Below, piece by piece: positions 36,120-44,874 of a stretch of DNA of 49,941 nt (positions are counted from its first letter, which is position 1; every line of letters begins with the position of its first letter). The DNA lies in contig PMBV01000082.1 of NCBI GenBank assembly GCA_003153055.1, positions 1 to 49,941 on the forward strand, given 5' to 3'. Below the pieces are notes generated by a model that ran no database searches, was not told the DNA's origin, and saw only the letters and a list, made by a program, of their open reading frames with translations. This DNA is from Myxococcales bacterium (GTDB taxonomy: Bacteria; Myxococcota; Myxococcia; Myxococcales; Myxococcaceae). Position numbers and translations under genes: made by a program.

Positions 36120-36715
36120 GAGACGCGCACCTGCGCGCCCGGGAGCCTGGCCAGCGCCTCCACCGCCTCGGCCTCGGTTGCGCCGGTGTACGTCGTGGTC
36201 ATGAGGCGCAAGGGGCGGTGATCCAGGGCGAAGCGCTGGAAGGCGTCGCTCATCCGACGCCAACCCTCCCAGGTGACGAAGCTCACCAAGGCATCGATAC
36301 GGTCGGCCGTGGTGATCTCCGCCTCGAGCTCGGAGCCGAGCCGTGGCTCACCCTCGGCCCCGGTCAGAAGACTGCTCAAGGAGAGGGGCGTCCGCGGGCG
36401 GGGTGGCTTGGTTGCGTCTCGATAGACAGCCAGGAGCGCCTGGCGTGCCTCGCCCGCAGCGATGCTCGACTCGGGCCCGCTGGCGCCGATGGTCTCGAGG
36501 ACGCGCTTGCACAGGTCGAGCTGTTCCTCCTCCCCGAGCGAGCCGAGCCGCCGCGCCAGCTCGGTGGCCAGGTGGCGGACGAGGAGCGACGTGCCCTCCA
36601 CAGAAGAGAGGTCCTCGACCTGCACCGAGCGGCCCGCGCGGGTCGCCTCGACGATGGCCCGCTCCAGCGCCTGAGTGACGAGCGACTCGTAGACGCCGTC
36701 AGGGAGGAGCGACAT
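35987..36715 (-). pseudogene. N-terminal remnant of a DUF3427-type PLD/helicase gene
   Basis: The first 200 or so residues match the start of large PLD-nuclease/DEAD helicases with a DUF3427 tail: LLPDGVYESLVTQALERAI, RPRTPLSLSSLLTGAEGEP, LGSELEAEITTADRIDALVSF and LMTTTYTGATEAEAVEAL, ending AQVRVSYDVD. In the family an HKD nuclease motif (RLHAKAWLF-like) comes next, then a helicase of several hundred residues. Here similarity stops at about 36107, exactly where the AraC gene ends on the other strand, and the frame runs on antisense to AraC until 35987. The gene has thus lost its catalytic parts. Confidence 0.75.
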
Positions 36716-36866
36716 GGGGAGCAATGGTAGCCCTTGGGTCAACAGTGCGCGAGCTCACGGATGGCGGCGGCGTGGACCGCTCATCTGAGAGGAAGTGCCT
36801 TTGAGCCTCGCGGCAGATGTAACCATTGGTGCTGTTGCTGGCGACCTTGGCTCCTGGGCCAGCGCA

Positions 36867-37769
36867 TCACCCCACGGGTTTGCGCCCGGGGAGGTATGCC
36901 CGGCCCTCGAGAAGGCGGTGGTCATCGAGCTCGACCACCCAGTAGCCCTCACGCCCGCGCTCGGTGGAGCTCCCACCGCCGAAGATGTGCGGCCGCTCGC
37001 CCGTGGCCCGATGCCAGAAGCGATGATGCGAGTGCCCGTGGAGCAGCACCACCCGGCGCCCGGCGAGCACCTCCATCAGCCGTTTGGCGTCGAGGAGGCC
37101 GGCCTCGCGGAACGACGGTCGCCCCCGTGGACTCAGGGGTCCGTGGTGCAGCATCACCAGCGCCGTGCGTTTGGCCATCGACGGGTGATTGAGAATAGCC
37201 TCGAGCGCCGCGAGCTGAGCCTCTCCGATGCGCCCGAGGAAGTAGTGCGCCCAGCCGCTCACGTGGGTGCTGTCGAGGCCCACCAGCGCCACGGCGTCGT
37301 CGAGGAACCGCACGAAGGGGTAGCCCCGGGCATCGGCCAGCGCAGGCAGCTCGCTGCGCATCGCCTCGCCGAAGTACCGCTCGAAGCGGGAGCGCCCCAC
37401 GGCGTCGGTGTACCGGTCGTGATTTCCCGGGATGACCGAGAGGCGCCCGTCACGGAGCAATGGCTCCAAGAGCTCCTTCACCTTCCCCAGCTCGTCTTCA
37501 TGGCCCAGGGCCGTCAGGTCGCCAGACAACACGACGTGGTCCGGTGACAGGGCGTGGAGGTCGTCGAGCAGTTGGCCCAGCCGCGCCTCGGCGTCGTCGA
37601 ACCGAACCATTCGACCCATGGCGTGCAGCTCGAAGCGCCCGGGAGCGCCGCGCCAACCCGTGCTCCAGAGCGACCGCGCCCGCCAATCGACCTGCTGATG
37701 AATGTCGCTCAGATGCACCAACCGCACGGCCCGGAGTGTGGCAGTGGAAGTGACCGCGCGACAGCCCAC
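36867..37769 (-). CDS. calcineurin-like metallophosphoesterase
   Basis: 300 residues with the full metal-ligand set in order: LVHLSDIHQQ (DxH), VVLSGDLTALGHEDE, VIPGNHDRYTD, MLHHGPLSP and LHGHSHHRFWH. Such cytosolic dinuclear enzymes cleave phosphoesters, often cyclic nucleotides or other phosphodiesters; the substrate cannot be told. The start is uncertain: GTG at 37769 lies 15 residues before the first strand, and a GTG at 37724 would give a tighter N-terminus. It precedes no clear operon partner; DNA polymerase II ends 38 bp upstream on the same strand, so the two may be cotranscribed. Confidence 0.87.
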   Translation of the reverse strand: MGCRAVTSTATLRAVRLVHLSDIHQQVDWRARSLWSTGWRGAPGRFELHAMGRMVRFDDAEARLGQLLDDLHALSPDHVVLSGDLTALGHEDELGKVKELLEPLLRDGRLSVIPGNHDRYTDAVGRSRFERYFGEAMRSELPALADARGYPFVRFLDDAVALVGLDSTHVSGWAHYFLGRIGEAQLAALEAILNHPSMAKRTALVMLHHGPLSPRGRPSFREAGLLDAKRLMEVLAGRRVVLLHGHSHHRFWHRATGERPHIFGGGSSTERGREGYWVVELDDHRLLEGRAYLPGRKPVG

Positions 37770-37807
37770 CTCGTCGAACGGGGAGAAACCGTCACGGACC
37801 TGTCACT

Positions 37808-40120
37808 TCAGAACAAGTTCAGCTGGTCTCCCGCCTCACGGTCGAACGACGTGCCGAGCACTCGCAACACCACGTCGAGCGCCGGGGCGAGCTGCCGGTC
37901 GAGGTAGTGCTGGTAGTCGATGGGGGCGCTCCTCAACGTGAGTGGCTCTGGGCCGCGGGTCGTCATGAGGTACTCCACTTCGGTGGCGGGCTCTTCGCCC
38001 TCGGGCTCGGAGTCGGCGAGCAGCCGGGCCGCCTTCACGTGCGGCGGCGCCGAGGCATAGTCGCCCACGTCTCTGCGCAGACGCTTGCGGTACACGAGGC
38101 GCTCGTCGAGCTGGCCTTTGAGGAGCTCCCTCCGCAGCGACAGCAACCATTCCTCCCACGGCTCACCCGAGAACACCCGCCGGAGCAATTCGCGCTGGGA
38201 CTCCCGGGCCAGGGGCGTCCAGTCGGTGCGCACTGCCTCGAGCCCTCGAATCACGAGCTCCGTCGACCCGTCGGCCAGTCGCGCCAGCCCGGCGTAGCGC
38301 TTCTTCGAGCCCTTCTCTGACCCTCGCATCGTCGGCATCAGGAACTTCAGGTACAACGCGTCGAAGCGCATCTCGAGGAAGCTCTCGAGGCGATGCTCTT
38401 GGGCGATGGTGTCACGCCAGTAGCCGTTGAGCGCCTCGGCCAGCCGGTCCCCCTCGGCGTGCACCGCCGCCGCGTCGAGCCCCGCGTCGAGCCGAACGAA
38501 GAGCGAGTCGGTGTCGCCGTACAGCACTGGGTGACCTCGATTCTCGAGGAAGGCGCGAGACCGCTCGATGATGTCATGCCCGCGGCGGGTGATGGATGAC
38601 GCCAGGCGAGGGTCGAAGAAGCGGCACCCCGGAGTCCCCAGCACTCCGTAGAACGAGTTCATCAGAATCTTCACCGCCCGCGACAAAGTCTCGTTCCCCG
38701 CGCGCCGGGCCTCGGTCCGCGCCTGGTGCAGGTGCGCGATGAGCTCGGGCAAGATGGCGCCGTGGCGGGCGAAGGTCGCGCCGTCGAACCCTTGCACCGC
38801 GTCGCTCCCGGGGAACCAGAGGCCCAGTGGGTCGACCTGGAAGGTGCGGATGATGCTCGGGTACAGCGAGCGGAAGTCGAAGGAGACGACGTTGGTGTAG
38901 AGCCCCGGCGCGCTGTCGAGCACGTGGCCGCCCGGTGAGGCGCCCGGGTCCGCGCCGCTCCTCACGTCGGGAGCCACGTAGCCACGGCGGTGCAGCCGAG
39001 GCAGGTACACGTGGTCGAACGCCGCCACCGAGCCGCCCGGGCGATCGAGCGACAAACCAGTCAGCTTCGTGCGTGCCACCGCGAAGTCAGTGAGCTTGGC
39101 CGTCTCGAAGATTTCCAATACCAACCGGGCGTCCTCGAGGTTGTAGGCAGCCAAGGCGAGTGGATCCTCCCGGTACATGCGGCGGATCTCCCCCAGCGCG
39201 TCGACGCCCTCGGCCCGCTTTTTCCCTCGGCCCACCAGCAGCCGGGCGACGTGGTCGAGGGTGTAGCGCTCGAAGGCCCACGACGCGTTCTTCAGCGTCG
39301 CCACGCCATCGAGCACCACGCGGCCCGGCACTCGGGCGACCGATGCCGACTGAGCCGTGGACCCTGGCAGCACCCGGGCCCGCTCGCCCGCCCGGCCGAT
39401 GGCAAACGGCAGCCTCAAGACTCCACAGCGCGCCTCGAGCGCCCTTAGGTCGAAGTCCACCACGTTCCAGCCGAGCAACACGTCGGGGTCGGCTTCCCGA
39501 ATGGCCCCGAAGGCCGCGTCGATGGCCGCCCGCTCGTCGGAGTAGAACGACAGCCCCGCCGAGCTCTCACCCTCGCGCACCATGAAGACCCGCTCGAGGC
39601 CACAGCCCGCCAGAGCCAGCGAGAGTACCGGGCCGTCCCAGCCGTCGGTCTCGATGTCCAGAGAGAGGACCCGGAGCGTGGGGTTCACGTCAGCCGCGCG
39701 AACCTGAGGGTCCACCATGCGGAGCACGCCCGCCTCGCTCGTGACCGGACCACGAAGCACCACGCCGCCGTTGATGAAGCGCTCCATCGTGAATCGGCTC
39801 GAGGGCTTGACGTCGGACTCCAGCGTGACGCCTCCCTCGGCGCGAAGGCGGTCACGCTCCTGGAGCAGCGCCCGTTGCGAGCTGAAGTACACCGCGTCGA
39901 CGTCAAGGCCGTTGCGGGTGCGCAGCGCTCGAGGCTCCCTTCGCCCGGCTCGAGTCTCGGACGAACGAGGCACGAACATCACCGCCTCCTGCGCGCCGAT
40001 GGTGGCCCGCACTGGGCCGTGCTCCGGGGAGGCGGCCCAGAGCGTCAGCTCGATGCCGCGTGGCGTGTCCCTCCACTCGACCGAGAGGAGAAACGCTTCA
40101 ATCTCCCGGACGGCGCTCAC
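37808..40120 (-). CDS. polB: DNA polymerase II (family B)
   Basis: 770 residues, close to E. coli Pol II (783). The GTG at 40120 is chosen for its AGGGAG ribosome site. Exonuclease motifs are SLDIETDG (Asp155, Glu157), WNVVDFDL and AYNLEDA. Polymerase motifs are DFRSLYPSI (motif A), KILMNSFYGVLG (motif B) and YGDTDS (motif C, Asp536 and Asp538). The C-terminus ends QLNLF, a sliding-clamp binding peptide. It should have proofreading and polymerase activity in repair and replication restart, usually under damage control, though no SOS box was seen in the 350-bp upstream region. The gene looks complete. Confidence 0.94.
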   Translation of the reverse strand: MSAVREIEAFLLSVEWRDTPRGIELTLWAASPEHGPVRATIGAQEAVMFVPRSSETRAGRREPRALRTRNGLDVDAVYFSSQRALLQERDRLRAEGGVTLESDVKPSSRFTMERFINGGVVLRGPVTSEAGVLRMVDPQVRAADVNPTLRVLSLDIETDGWDGPVLSLALAGCGLERVFMVREGESSAGLSFYSDERAAIDAAFGAIREADPDVLLGWNVVDFDLRALEARCGVLRLPFAIGRAGERARVLPGSTAQSASVARVPGRVVLDGVATLKNASWAFERYTLDHVARLLVGRGKKRAEGVDALGEIRRMYREDPLALAAYNLEDARLVLEIFETAKLTDFAVARTKLTGLSLDRPGGSVAAFDHVYLPRLHRRGYVAPDVRSGADPGASPGGHVLDSAPGLYTNVVSFDFRSLYPSIIRTFQVDPLGLWFPGSDAVQGFDGATFARHGAILPELIAHLHQARTEARRAGNETLSRAVKILMNSFYGVLGTPGCRFFDPRLASSITRRGHDIIERSRAFLENRGHPVLYGDTDSLFVRLDAGLDAAAVHAEGDRLAEALNGYWRDTIAQEHRLESFLEMRFDALYLKFLMPTMRGSEKGSKKRYAGLARLADGSTELVIRGLEAVRTDWTPLARESQRELLRRVFSGEPWEEWLLSLRRELLKGQLDERLVYRKRLRRDVGDYASAPPHVKAARLLADSEPEGEEPATEVEYLMTTRGPEPLTLRSAPIDYQHYLDRQLAPALDVVLRVLGTSFDREAGDQLNLF

Positions 40121-40474
40121 TTGCTCCCTATACCATCGCGGGTCGACGCCCCGGGCAGGGGTCGGCGGGAGGGGCTCGGAGCCCCTGGGCGAGCACCACG
40201 AGCCCCTTGGCCGGACAGGTCGAGTGGTGCAGGGGCGGGTGCTTCTCACGTGTGCTCACCGAGGCCTCGGCTCGAGGGGCTGGCCAGACGGCCTCCGTGG
40301 TTGGACAGCAGCCGCCCCTCGCACCTCAAGGCGTGCTCGCCGCTCGGCGCCCGCACGAGGGTCCCTTCTCCTCGCTGGATCCTTCGAGCAGAGTTTGGGT
40401 CTTGGTCCGGGGGGCGTGCACGGGCCCATCGAGTGCGCTACCTTCGCCTCGGGTTTTGCTTGCCTGGGGGGACC
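40121..40474. other. divergent intergenic region between polB and a sensor kinase
   Basis: 354 bp without a credible gene. Most of it is copy A of the dispersed repeat (40170-40399), including the perfect hairpin AGGGGCTC-G-GAGCCCCT at 40170-40186. Promoters for both flanking genes must lie here, but no clear -35/-10 pair was identified. Confidence 0.55.
40170..40399 (+). repeat. dispersed intergenic repeat, copy A
   Basis: It begins with an 8-bp perfect hairpin (40170-40177 with 40179-40186). It then has the blocks GGCGAGCACCACGAGCCCC (40188 on), CGAGTGGTGCAGGG (40221-40234), TCTCACGTGTGCTCAC (40244-40259), CCTCGCACCTCAAGGC (40317-40332) and CTTCGAGCAGAGTTTGG (40382-40398). All recur in the same order, inverted, at 27867-28160; the first recurs alone near 28500. 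Confidence 0.65.
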
Positions 40475-42121
40475 ATGGCAACTTGGCGCTTTGCAGTGCT
40501 CGCAGCCCTCTGGGCCGTGCCGCTCTGCGCCCAGCCCGTAGACTTCACGCCCGAACAGCGCGCCTGGATGACCGAGCACCCGGTGATTCGCGTCGCCTGC
40601 GCCAACAGTGGCCCCTTCGCGTTTCGCGACGACCGGGGGCAGCTCGCCGGCCTCAGCATCGACTACGCCCGAGTCCTCTCGGCCAGGAGCGGAGTCCGCT
40701 TCGAGCCTCAGTTGGTGGACGGGCTCGAGGCCGCCTTCCAAGGAGTGCGCGATGGCCGCTTCGACGCGGTGATGGGCATCGGCCGGGCCAATGGGCGAGA
40801 GGCCTTCCTCTCGTTCAGCGCGCCCTTCGCCTACTCGCCGGATGCCATGGTGACTCGCACCGATGGGCCCTACGTCTTCGACATTCGCGAGCTCGGCGGA
40901 AAGCGAGTGGGCCTCGCACGCACGAGCACGGGCATCGCCCAGACACTGCGGGAGCAGGTCCCCAGCGCCGAGGTGGTCCCCTTCGAGACCACCGAGGCGG
41001 CGATAATCGCCGTGTCCAAAGGAGACGTCTTCGCAGCCATCACCGACGCGTCCATCGCCGCCTTCACGGTGAAGCGCCGGGTGCTGGCGAACCTCCACAT
41101 CGCCGGGCTCTTCAACGCTCCGGCCGACATGTACATCGGTGTCCGCCGCGACTGGCCCCAGCTCGTCTCCATTCTCGACACGCTGCTCGCGTCGCTCTCG
41201 GCCGCGGAGCGCATGCAGCTCGCCAACCGATGGACGGTGCTCGACTACGAGTCGGATCGCCGGTGGCAGAAGGCCTTCATCACCACCGCCGCCGTCCTCT
41301 CGGTCGTGTGTCTCGTGATGTTCCTGTTCGCGTTCGGCCAGCGCAAGGTGAAGGTCGAGCTGGCCCTGCGCCGGCGAATCCAAGCGGACCTCGAGGCCAC
41401 CCAGAACGAGCTCGAGAAGACGAGCAAAGAGAAGACCGAGCTCCTGCGCATGGTGGCCCACGACCTCCGCAACCCATTGACCTCGCTCATGCTCAACACC
41501 GAGCACCTGACCCTCGGCGGGCGCCCCGACGAGGAGACGCTGACGGACATAAAGGGCTCCATCGATCGCATGCGCTCGCTCATCGCGTTGCTCGTGGATC
41601 GCCAGGCGCTCGAGGAAGGGCGCCCCGCCCTGACGTGGACTCGCATCGACCCCGGCAAGGAGACCGTCGCCGCCATCGCCATCGTCTCCGAGGTCGCCAA
41701 GCGCAAGGGCATCGACGTCGTCGTGAAGACCGAGCCTGAGCTCCCCGAGTTCGAGTCCGACCCCGGAGCCTTCCGCCAGGTCGTCGACAACCTCGTCTCC
41801 AACGCCGTGAAGTACTCACCCCCCGGCACCTCGGTGCGCGTCGACGTGCTGCACACCACCGAGGCGCTTCGCATCGCCGTGCACGACCAGGGGCCAGGCG
41901 TTCCACCTGGCGAGCGGGTCCTCATCTTCAAGAAGTACCAGGTTGGCTCGGCCCGCCCCACCGGAGGAGAAGCCTCCACCGGCCTGGGGCTGTGGATCGT
42001 CTCCCGCATCGTCGAGCAGATGAAGGGCCGGGTGTGGTGCGAGCCCGAACGAGGCCAGGGTTCGGTCTTCGTGGTCGAGCTCCCCTTCGTCGACGCGCAT
42101 CATCGCCGCGTCCCTGCCTGA
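40475..42121 (+). CDS. histidine kinase with periplasmic solute-binding (SBP_bac_3) domain
   Basis: 548 residues. A signal peptide (ALWAVPLCAQ) is followed by a family-3 solute-binding domain at about 35-255 (HPVIRVACANSGPFAFRDD, GLSIDYARVLSARSG, GRFDAVMGIG, ELGGKRVGLARTSTG). Next come one membrane helix (about 267-289), a short coiled coil, HisKA with His329 in MVAHDLRNPLTS, and an ATPase domain (VVDNLVSNAVKYSPPG, STGLGLWIVSRIVEQMKG). It resembles BvgS/EvgS-type sensors but lacks receiver and Hpt parts. It senses a small extracellular ligand. No response regulator is nearby. It lies just upstream of the monooxygenase operon; a link is possible but unproven. Confidence 0.88.
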   Translation: MATWRFAVLAALWAVPLCAQPVDFTPEQRAWMTEHPVIRVACANSGPFAFRDDRGQLAGLSIDYARVLSARSGVRFEPQLVDGLEAAFQGVRDGRFDAVMGIGRANGREAFLSFSAPFAYSPDAMVTRTDGPYVFDIRELGGKRVGLARTSTGIAQTLREQVPSAEVVPFETTEAAIIAVSKGDVFAAITDASIAAFTVKRRVLANLHIAGLFNAPADMYIGVRRDWPQLVSILDTLLASLSAAERMQLANRWTVLDYESDRRWQKAFITTAAVLSVVCLVMFLFAFGQRKVKVELALRRRIQADLEATQNELEKTSKEKTELLRMVAHDLRNPLTSLMLNTEHLTLGGRPDEETLTDIKGSIDRMRSLIALLVDRQALEEGRPALTWTRIDPGKETVAAIAIVSEVAKRKGIDVVVKTEPELPEFESDPGAFRQVVDNLVSNAVKYSPPGTSVRVDVLHTTEALRIAVHDQGPGVPPGERVLIFKKYQVGSARPTGGEASTGLGLWIVSRIVEQMKGRVWCEPERGQGSVFVVELPFVDAHHRRVPA

Positions 42122-42158
42122 CGCGCCGCGACACCGCCCACCTGGGGCACACTCTCGA

Positions 42159-42173
42159 GATTTTCACGAAATC
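42159..42173. promoter_or_regulatory. upstream palindrome 1 (possible XylR/DmpR-type enhancer site)
   Basis: GATTT-TCACG-AAATC is a perfect 5-5-5 inverted repeat about 140-150 bp before the -24/-12 promoter. It shares the TTTTCA core with the second palindrome, and the spacing matches where XylR-type activators bind. Confidence 0.5.
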
Positions 42174-42203
42174 ATGACAATCGGCCGGGGTCTCCGGTGG
42201 GGG

Positions 42204-42229
42204 CGACTTTCATCAAAAGGTGAAAATCG
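42204..42229. promoter_or_regulatory. upstream palindrome 2 (possible XylR/DmpR-type enhancer site)
   Basis: CGACTTTCA (42204-42212) and TGAAAATCG (42221-42229) are inverted with one mismatch across 8 bp. With palindrome 1 it makes a tandem pair with centres about 50 bp apart, upstream of the sigma-54 promoter. Confidence 0.5.
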
Positions 42230-42309
42230 CGGGGCCCGAAGTACATGGCGTGCTGCATCATTCAAGCAGAAGCGCTGATAAGCGGAGCGCCGCCGCGGGT
42301 GAGGCGTGG

Positions 42310-42325
42310 TGGCACTGTGCTTGCT
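42310..42325 (+). promoter_or_regulatory. sigma-54 (-24/-12) promoter of the tmo operon
   Basis: TGGCAC at 42310-42315 and TTGCT at 42321-42325 give the exact GG-N10-GC spacing (42311-42312 and 42323-42324). Only one consensus position (G after TGGCAC) differs. It lies about 65 bp before the tmoA start codon. The downstream sigma-54 activator gene makes this assignment strong. Confidence 0.85.
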
Positions 42326-42388
42326 CAACCGCGCCGCGCAGCCCCCGAAGCCCTCAGCCCAGGCAGAACCGAAAGTGGAGGAATCACC

Positions 42389-43897
42389 GTGGCCTTGCTC
42401 GAACGCAGCGAGTGGTACGACATTGCCCGCAGTACCACTTGGACCCCCAGCTTCGTCACCGAAGCGGAGCTGTTCCCCGATGTGATGACCGGCGCGAAGG
42501 GTGTGCCAGTCGAGAAGTGGGAAATCTACGACGAGCCATACAAGGTCTCGTACCAGGAATACGTTCGCATTCAGCGCGAGAAGGACGCCGGCGCCTATTC
42601 TGTGAAGGCGGCCCTCGAGCGCAATCGCCTGTTCCAAAACGCGGACCCGGGGTGGCTGTCCATTCTCAAGGCTCACTATGGAGCCATCGCGCTGGGCGAG
42701 TACGGAGCGATGAGCGCCGAGGCCCGCATGGTGCGCTTCGGCCGTGCGCCGGGCATGCGCAACATGGCCACCTTCGGCATGCTCGACGAGAACCGCCACG
42801 CGCAGTTGCAGCTCTTCTTCCCGCACGAGCATTGCCCGAAGGACCGGCAGTTCGACTGGGCCCACAAGGCCTACCACTCCAACGAGTGGGGAGCGATTGC
42901 CGCCCGGCACACCTTCGATGACCTCTTCATGGCCCGCAGCGCCACCGACATCGCGGTGATGCTGACCTTCGCCTTCGAGACGGGCTTCACCAACATGCAG
43001 TTCCTCGGGCTGGCCGCCGACGCCGCCGAGGCCGGCGACTTCACCTTCTCGAGCCTCATCTCGAGCATTCAGACCGACGAATCGAGGCACGCGCAGATCG
43101 GCGGGCCGGCCCTCGAGGTGTTGATTGGCAACGGGCGCAAGAAGGAGGCACAGAAGCTCGTCGACATGGCTATCGCTCGCGCCTGGCGCATCTTCGGCGT
43201 GCTGACGGGCCCAGCGATGGACTACTACACACCGCTCACCCATCGGAAGCAGTCGTTCAAAGAGTTCATGCAGGAGTGGATCGTCGGCCAGTTCGAGCGC
43301 TCCCTCATCGACCTCGGCCTCGACCTGCCCTGGTACTGGAACCAGATGATTAACGAGTTCGACTACCAGCACCACGCCTACCACATGGGTGTCTGGTTTT
43401 GGCGCCCGACCGTCTGGTGGAACCCGGCCGCCGGCATGACCCCCGATTGCCGTGACTGGCTTGAAGAGAAGTACCCCGGCTGGAACGACACCTTCGGCAA
43501 GTGCTGGGACGTCATCATCGACAACCTCCTGGCCGGCCGCCCCGAGCTGACGGCGCCCGAGACCTTGCCGGTCGTCTGCAACATGAGCCAACTGCCCATC
43601 TGCAACGTGCCCGGCAACGGCTGGGCGGTGAAGGACCACCCGCTCGACTACGACGGTCGCACCTACCACTTCAACTCGGAGATCGACCGGTGGATCTTCC
43701 AGCAAGACCCGGTGCGGTACCGCGACCACATGACCCTGGTCGACCGCTTCCTGGCGGGGAAGATCCAGCCGCCCAACCTCATGGGCGCGCTCCAGTACAT
43801 GAACCTCGCCCCCGGAGAGATGGGCCAGGACGCTCACAACTACGCCTGGGTCGAGCCGTACCGAAACCACCCCTACACGAAGAAGAAGGCCGCCTAG
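42389..43897 (+). CDS. tmoA: toluene monooxygenase hydroxylase alpha subunit
   Basis: 502 residues, aligning without gaps in the first 240 or more residues to toluene-4-monooxygenase TmoA as I recall it. GTG 42389 has GGAGGA six bases before. All diiron ligands are present: Glu104, Glu134, His137, Glu197, Glu231 and His234, with Thr201 in FETGFTN. Pocket residues Ile100, Gly103, Gln141, Phe176, Phe196 and Phe205 are kept; position 180 is Phe, where T4MO has Ile. With TmoE and TmoB it forms the hydroxylase that inserts one oxygen atom of O2 into an aromatic ring. First gene of the operon. Confidence 0.95.
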   Translation: MALLERSEWYDIARSTTWTPSFVTEAELFPDVMTGAKGVPVEKWEIYDEPYKVSYQEYVRIQREKDAGAYSVKAALERNRLFQNADPGWLSILKAHYGAIALGEYGAMSAEARMVRFGRAPGMRNMATFGMLDENRHAQLQLFFPHEHCPKDRQFDWAHKAYHSNEWGAIAARHTFDDLFMARSATDIAVMLTFAFETGFTNMQFLGLAADAAEAGDFTFSSLISSIQTDESRHAQIGGPALEVLIGNGRKKEAQKLVDMAIARAWRIFGVLTGPAMDYYTPLTHRKQSFKEFMQEWIVGQFERSLIDLGLDLPWYWNQMINEFDYQHHAYHMGVWFWRPTVWWNPAAGMTPDCRDWLEEKYPGWNDTFGKCWDVIIDNLLAGRPELTAPETLPVVCNMSQLPICNVPGNGWAVKDHPLDYDGRTYHFNSEIDRWIFQQDPVRYRDHMTLVDRFLAGKIQPPNLMGALQYMNLAPGEMGQDAHNYAWVEPYRNHPYTKKKAA

Positions 43898-43920
43898 CCC
43901 ACCCCAAAGGACACGACCCA

Positions 43921-44180
43921 TGGCGCTCTTTCCGTTGATCTCCAATTTCCAGTACGACTTCGTGCTCCAGCTCGTTCCCGTCGACACCGAGAACACCATG
44001 GACGAGGTGGCCGCCGCCGCCGCGCACCACTCGGTCGGCCGACGCGTCGCCGCCCAGCCAGGCAAGGTGGTGCGGGTCCGCCGACAGGGCGGGAACGACT
44101 TCTTCCCCCGCAAGCAGAAGCTGAGCGAGACAGACATCAAGCCGATGGAGTGTCTCGAGTTCATCTTCGCCGAGTCCTGA
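43921..44180 (+). CDS. tmoB: toluene monooxygenase hydroxylase gamma subunit
   Basis: 86 residues, the size of TmoB (84). ALFPLISNFQYDFVLQLVPVD at the start and VRVRRQGGNDFFPRKQKL and ECLEFIF near the end are family features. It has a ubiquitin-like fold and packs on the alpha subunit in the (alpha-beta-gamma)2 hydroxylase. It contains no metal site. AAAGGA precedes the ATG, 23 bp after tmoA. Confidence 0.93.
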
Positions 44181-44189
44181 CGAGGAACC

Positions 44190-44525
44190 ATGGCCTTTCG
44201 AAAAGTGTGTACTCTCGATGACCTCTGGCAGGGCGACATGACCGAGGTCGAGCTCGATGGCCTCGACATCTTGTTGGTCTGGCCAGAGAACCACGAGGTC
44301 CAGGCCTACCAGGCTGTGTGCCCCCACCAAGACATCCCCCTCGCCGAGGGCAAGTTCGATGGCAAGGTGGTGATGTGCCGTGCCCACCAGTGGACCTTCG
44401 ACGGCAAGACCGGCCACGGCGTCAACCCGGGTGACTGCAAGCTGGCCCGGTACGCGGTGAAGGTCGAAGGTGACGACGTGTATGTCGACACCGACGGCGT
44501 GACTCCCTTGTTTGCCCATTCATGA
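44190..44525 (+). CDS. tmoC: toluene monooxygenase Rieske ferredoxin
   Basis: 111 residues. The Rieske [2Fe-2S] motif is CPHQ (Cys-x-His) followed about 17 residues later by CRAHQW (Cys-x2-His). Trp and acidic residues near the cluster match TmoC. It carries electrons from the reductase TmoF to the hydroxylase. It begins 9 bp after tmoB and ends 16 bp before tmoD. Confidence 0.94.
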   Translation: MAFRKVCTLDDLWQGDMTEVELDGLDILLVWPENHEVQAYQAVCPHQDIPLAEGKFDGKVVMCRAHQWTFDGKTGHGVNPGDCKLARYAVKVEGDDVYVDTDGVTPLFAHS

Positions 44526-44541
44526 TGACCAGGAGCTTCGC

Positions 44542-44856
44542 GTGACCAATCACAACACCGCAGATGCCTATCGCAACAACCGCGTCGGGCCCGTCTTGCG
44601 CAGCAGCGACATCACCGAAGGCGTGATTGAAGCGGCGCATGAAGACAACCCGGGCAAGACGATTCGCGTCGATGACAAGGTGGCCTACGTGCGCATCGAC
44701 ACCGAGGGAGAGCTCATTCTCCGCCGGGAGACCCTCGAGCGCACCCTCGGGAGGCCGTTCAAGATGTCTGAGCTCGAGGTGAACCTGGGCTCGTTCGCCG
44801 GCCGCATCGAGACCTCCGACGAGCAGGTGCGGTTCTACTTCGAAAAGAAACTCTGA
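44542..44856 (+). CDS. tmoD: toluene monooxygenase effector (coupling) protein
   Basis: 104 residues from GTG 44542, which has AGGAG six bases before; an earlier in-frame ATG at 44512 lies inside tmo[42 protein letters not shown] and a closing QVRFYF fit TmoD. This cofactor-free protein binds the hydroxylase near the diiron site and controls rate, coupling and regiospecificity. Confidence 0.93.
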   Translation: MTNHNTADAYRNNRVGPVLRSSDITEGVIEAAHEDNPGKTIRVDDKVAYVRIDTEGELILRRETLERTLGRPFKMSELEVNLGSFAGRIETSDEQVRFYFEKKL

Positions 44857-44874
44857 AAGACCGGAGACACCAGC

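Noticed and set aside
36462..36674. Plus-strand frames opposite the helicase remnant
   Set aside because: They are shadow frames; the minus-strand protein matches the DUF3427-type N-terminus along its length.
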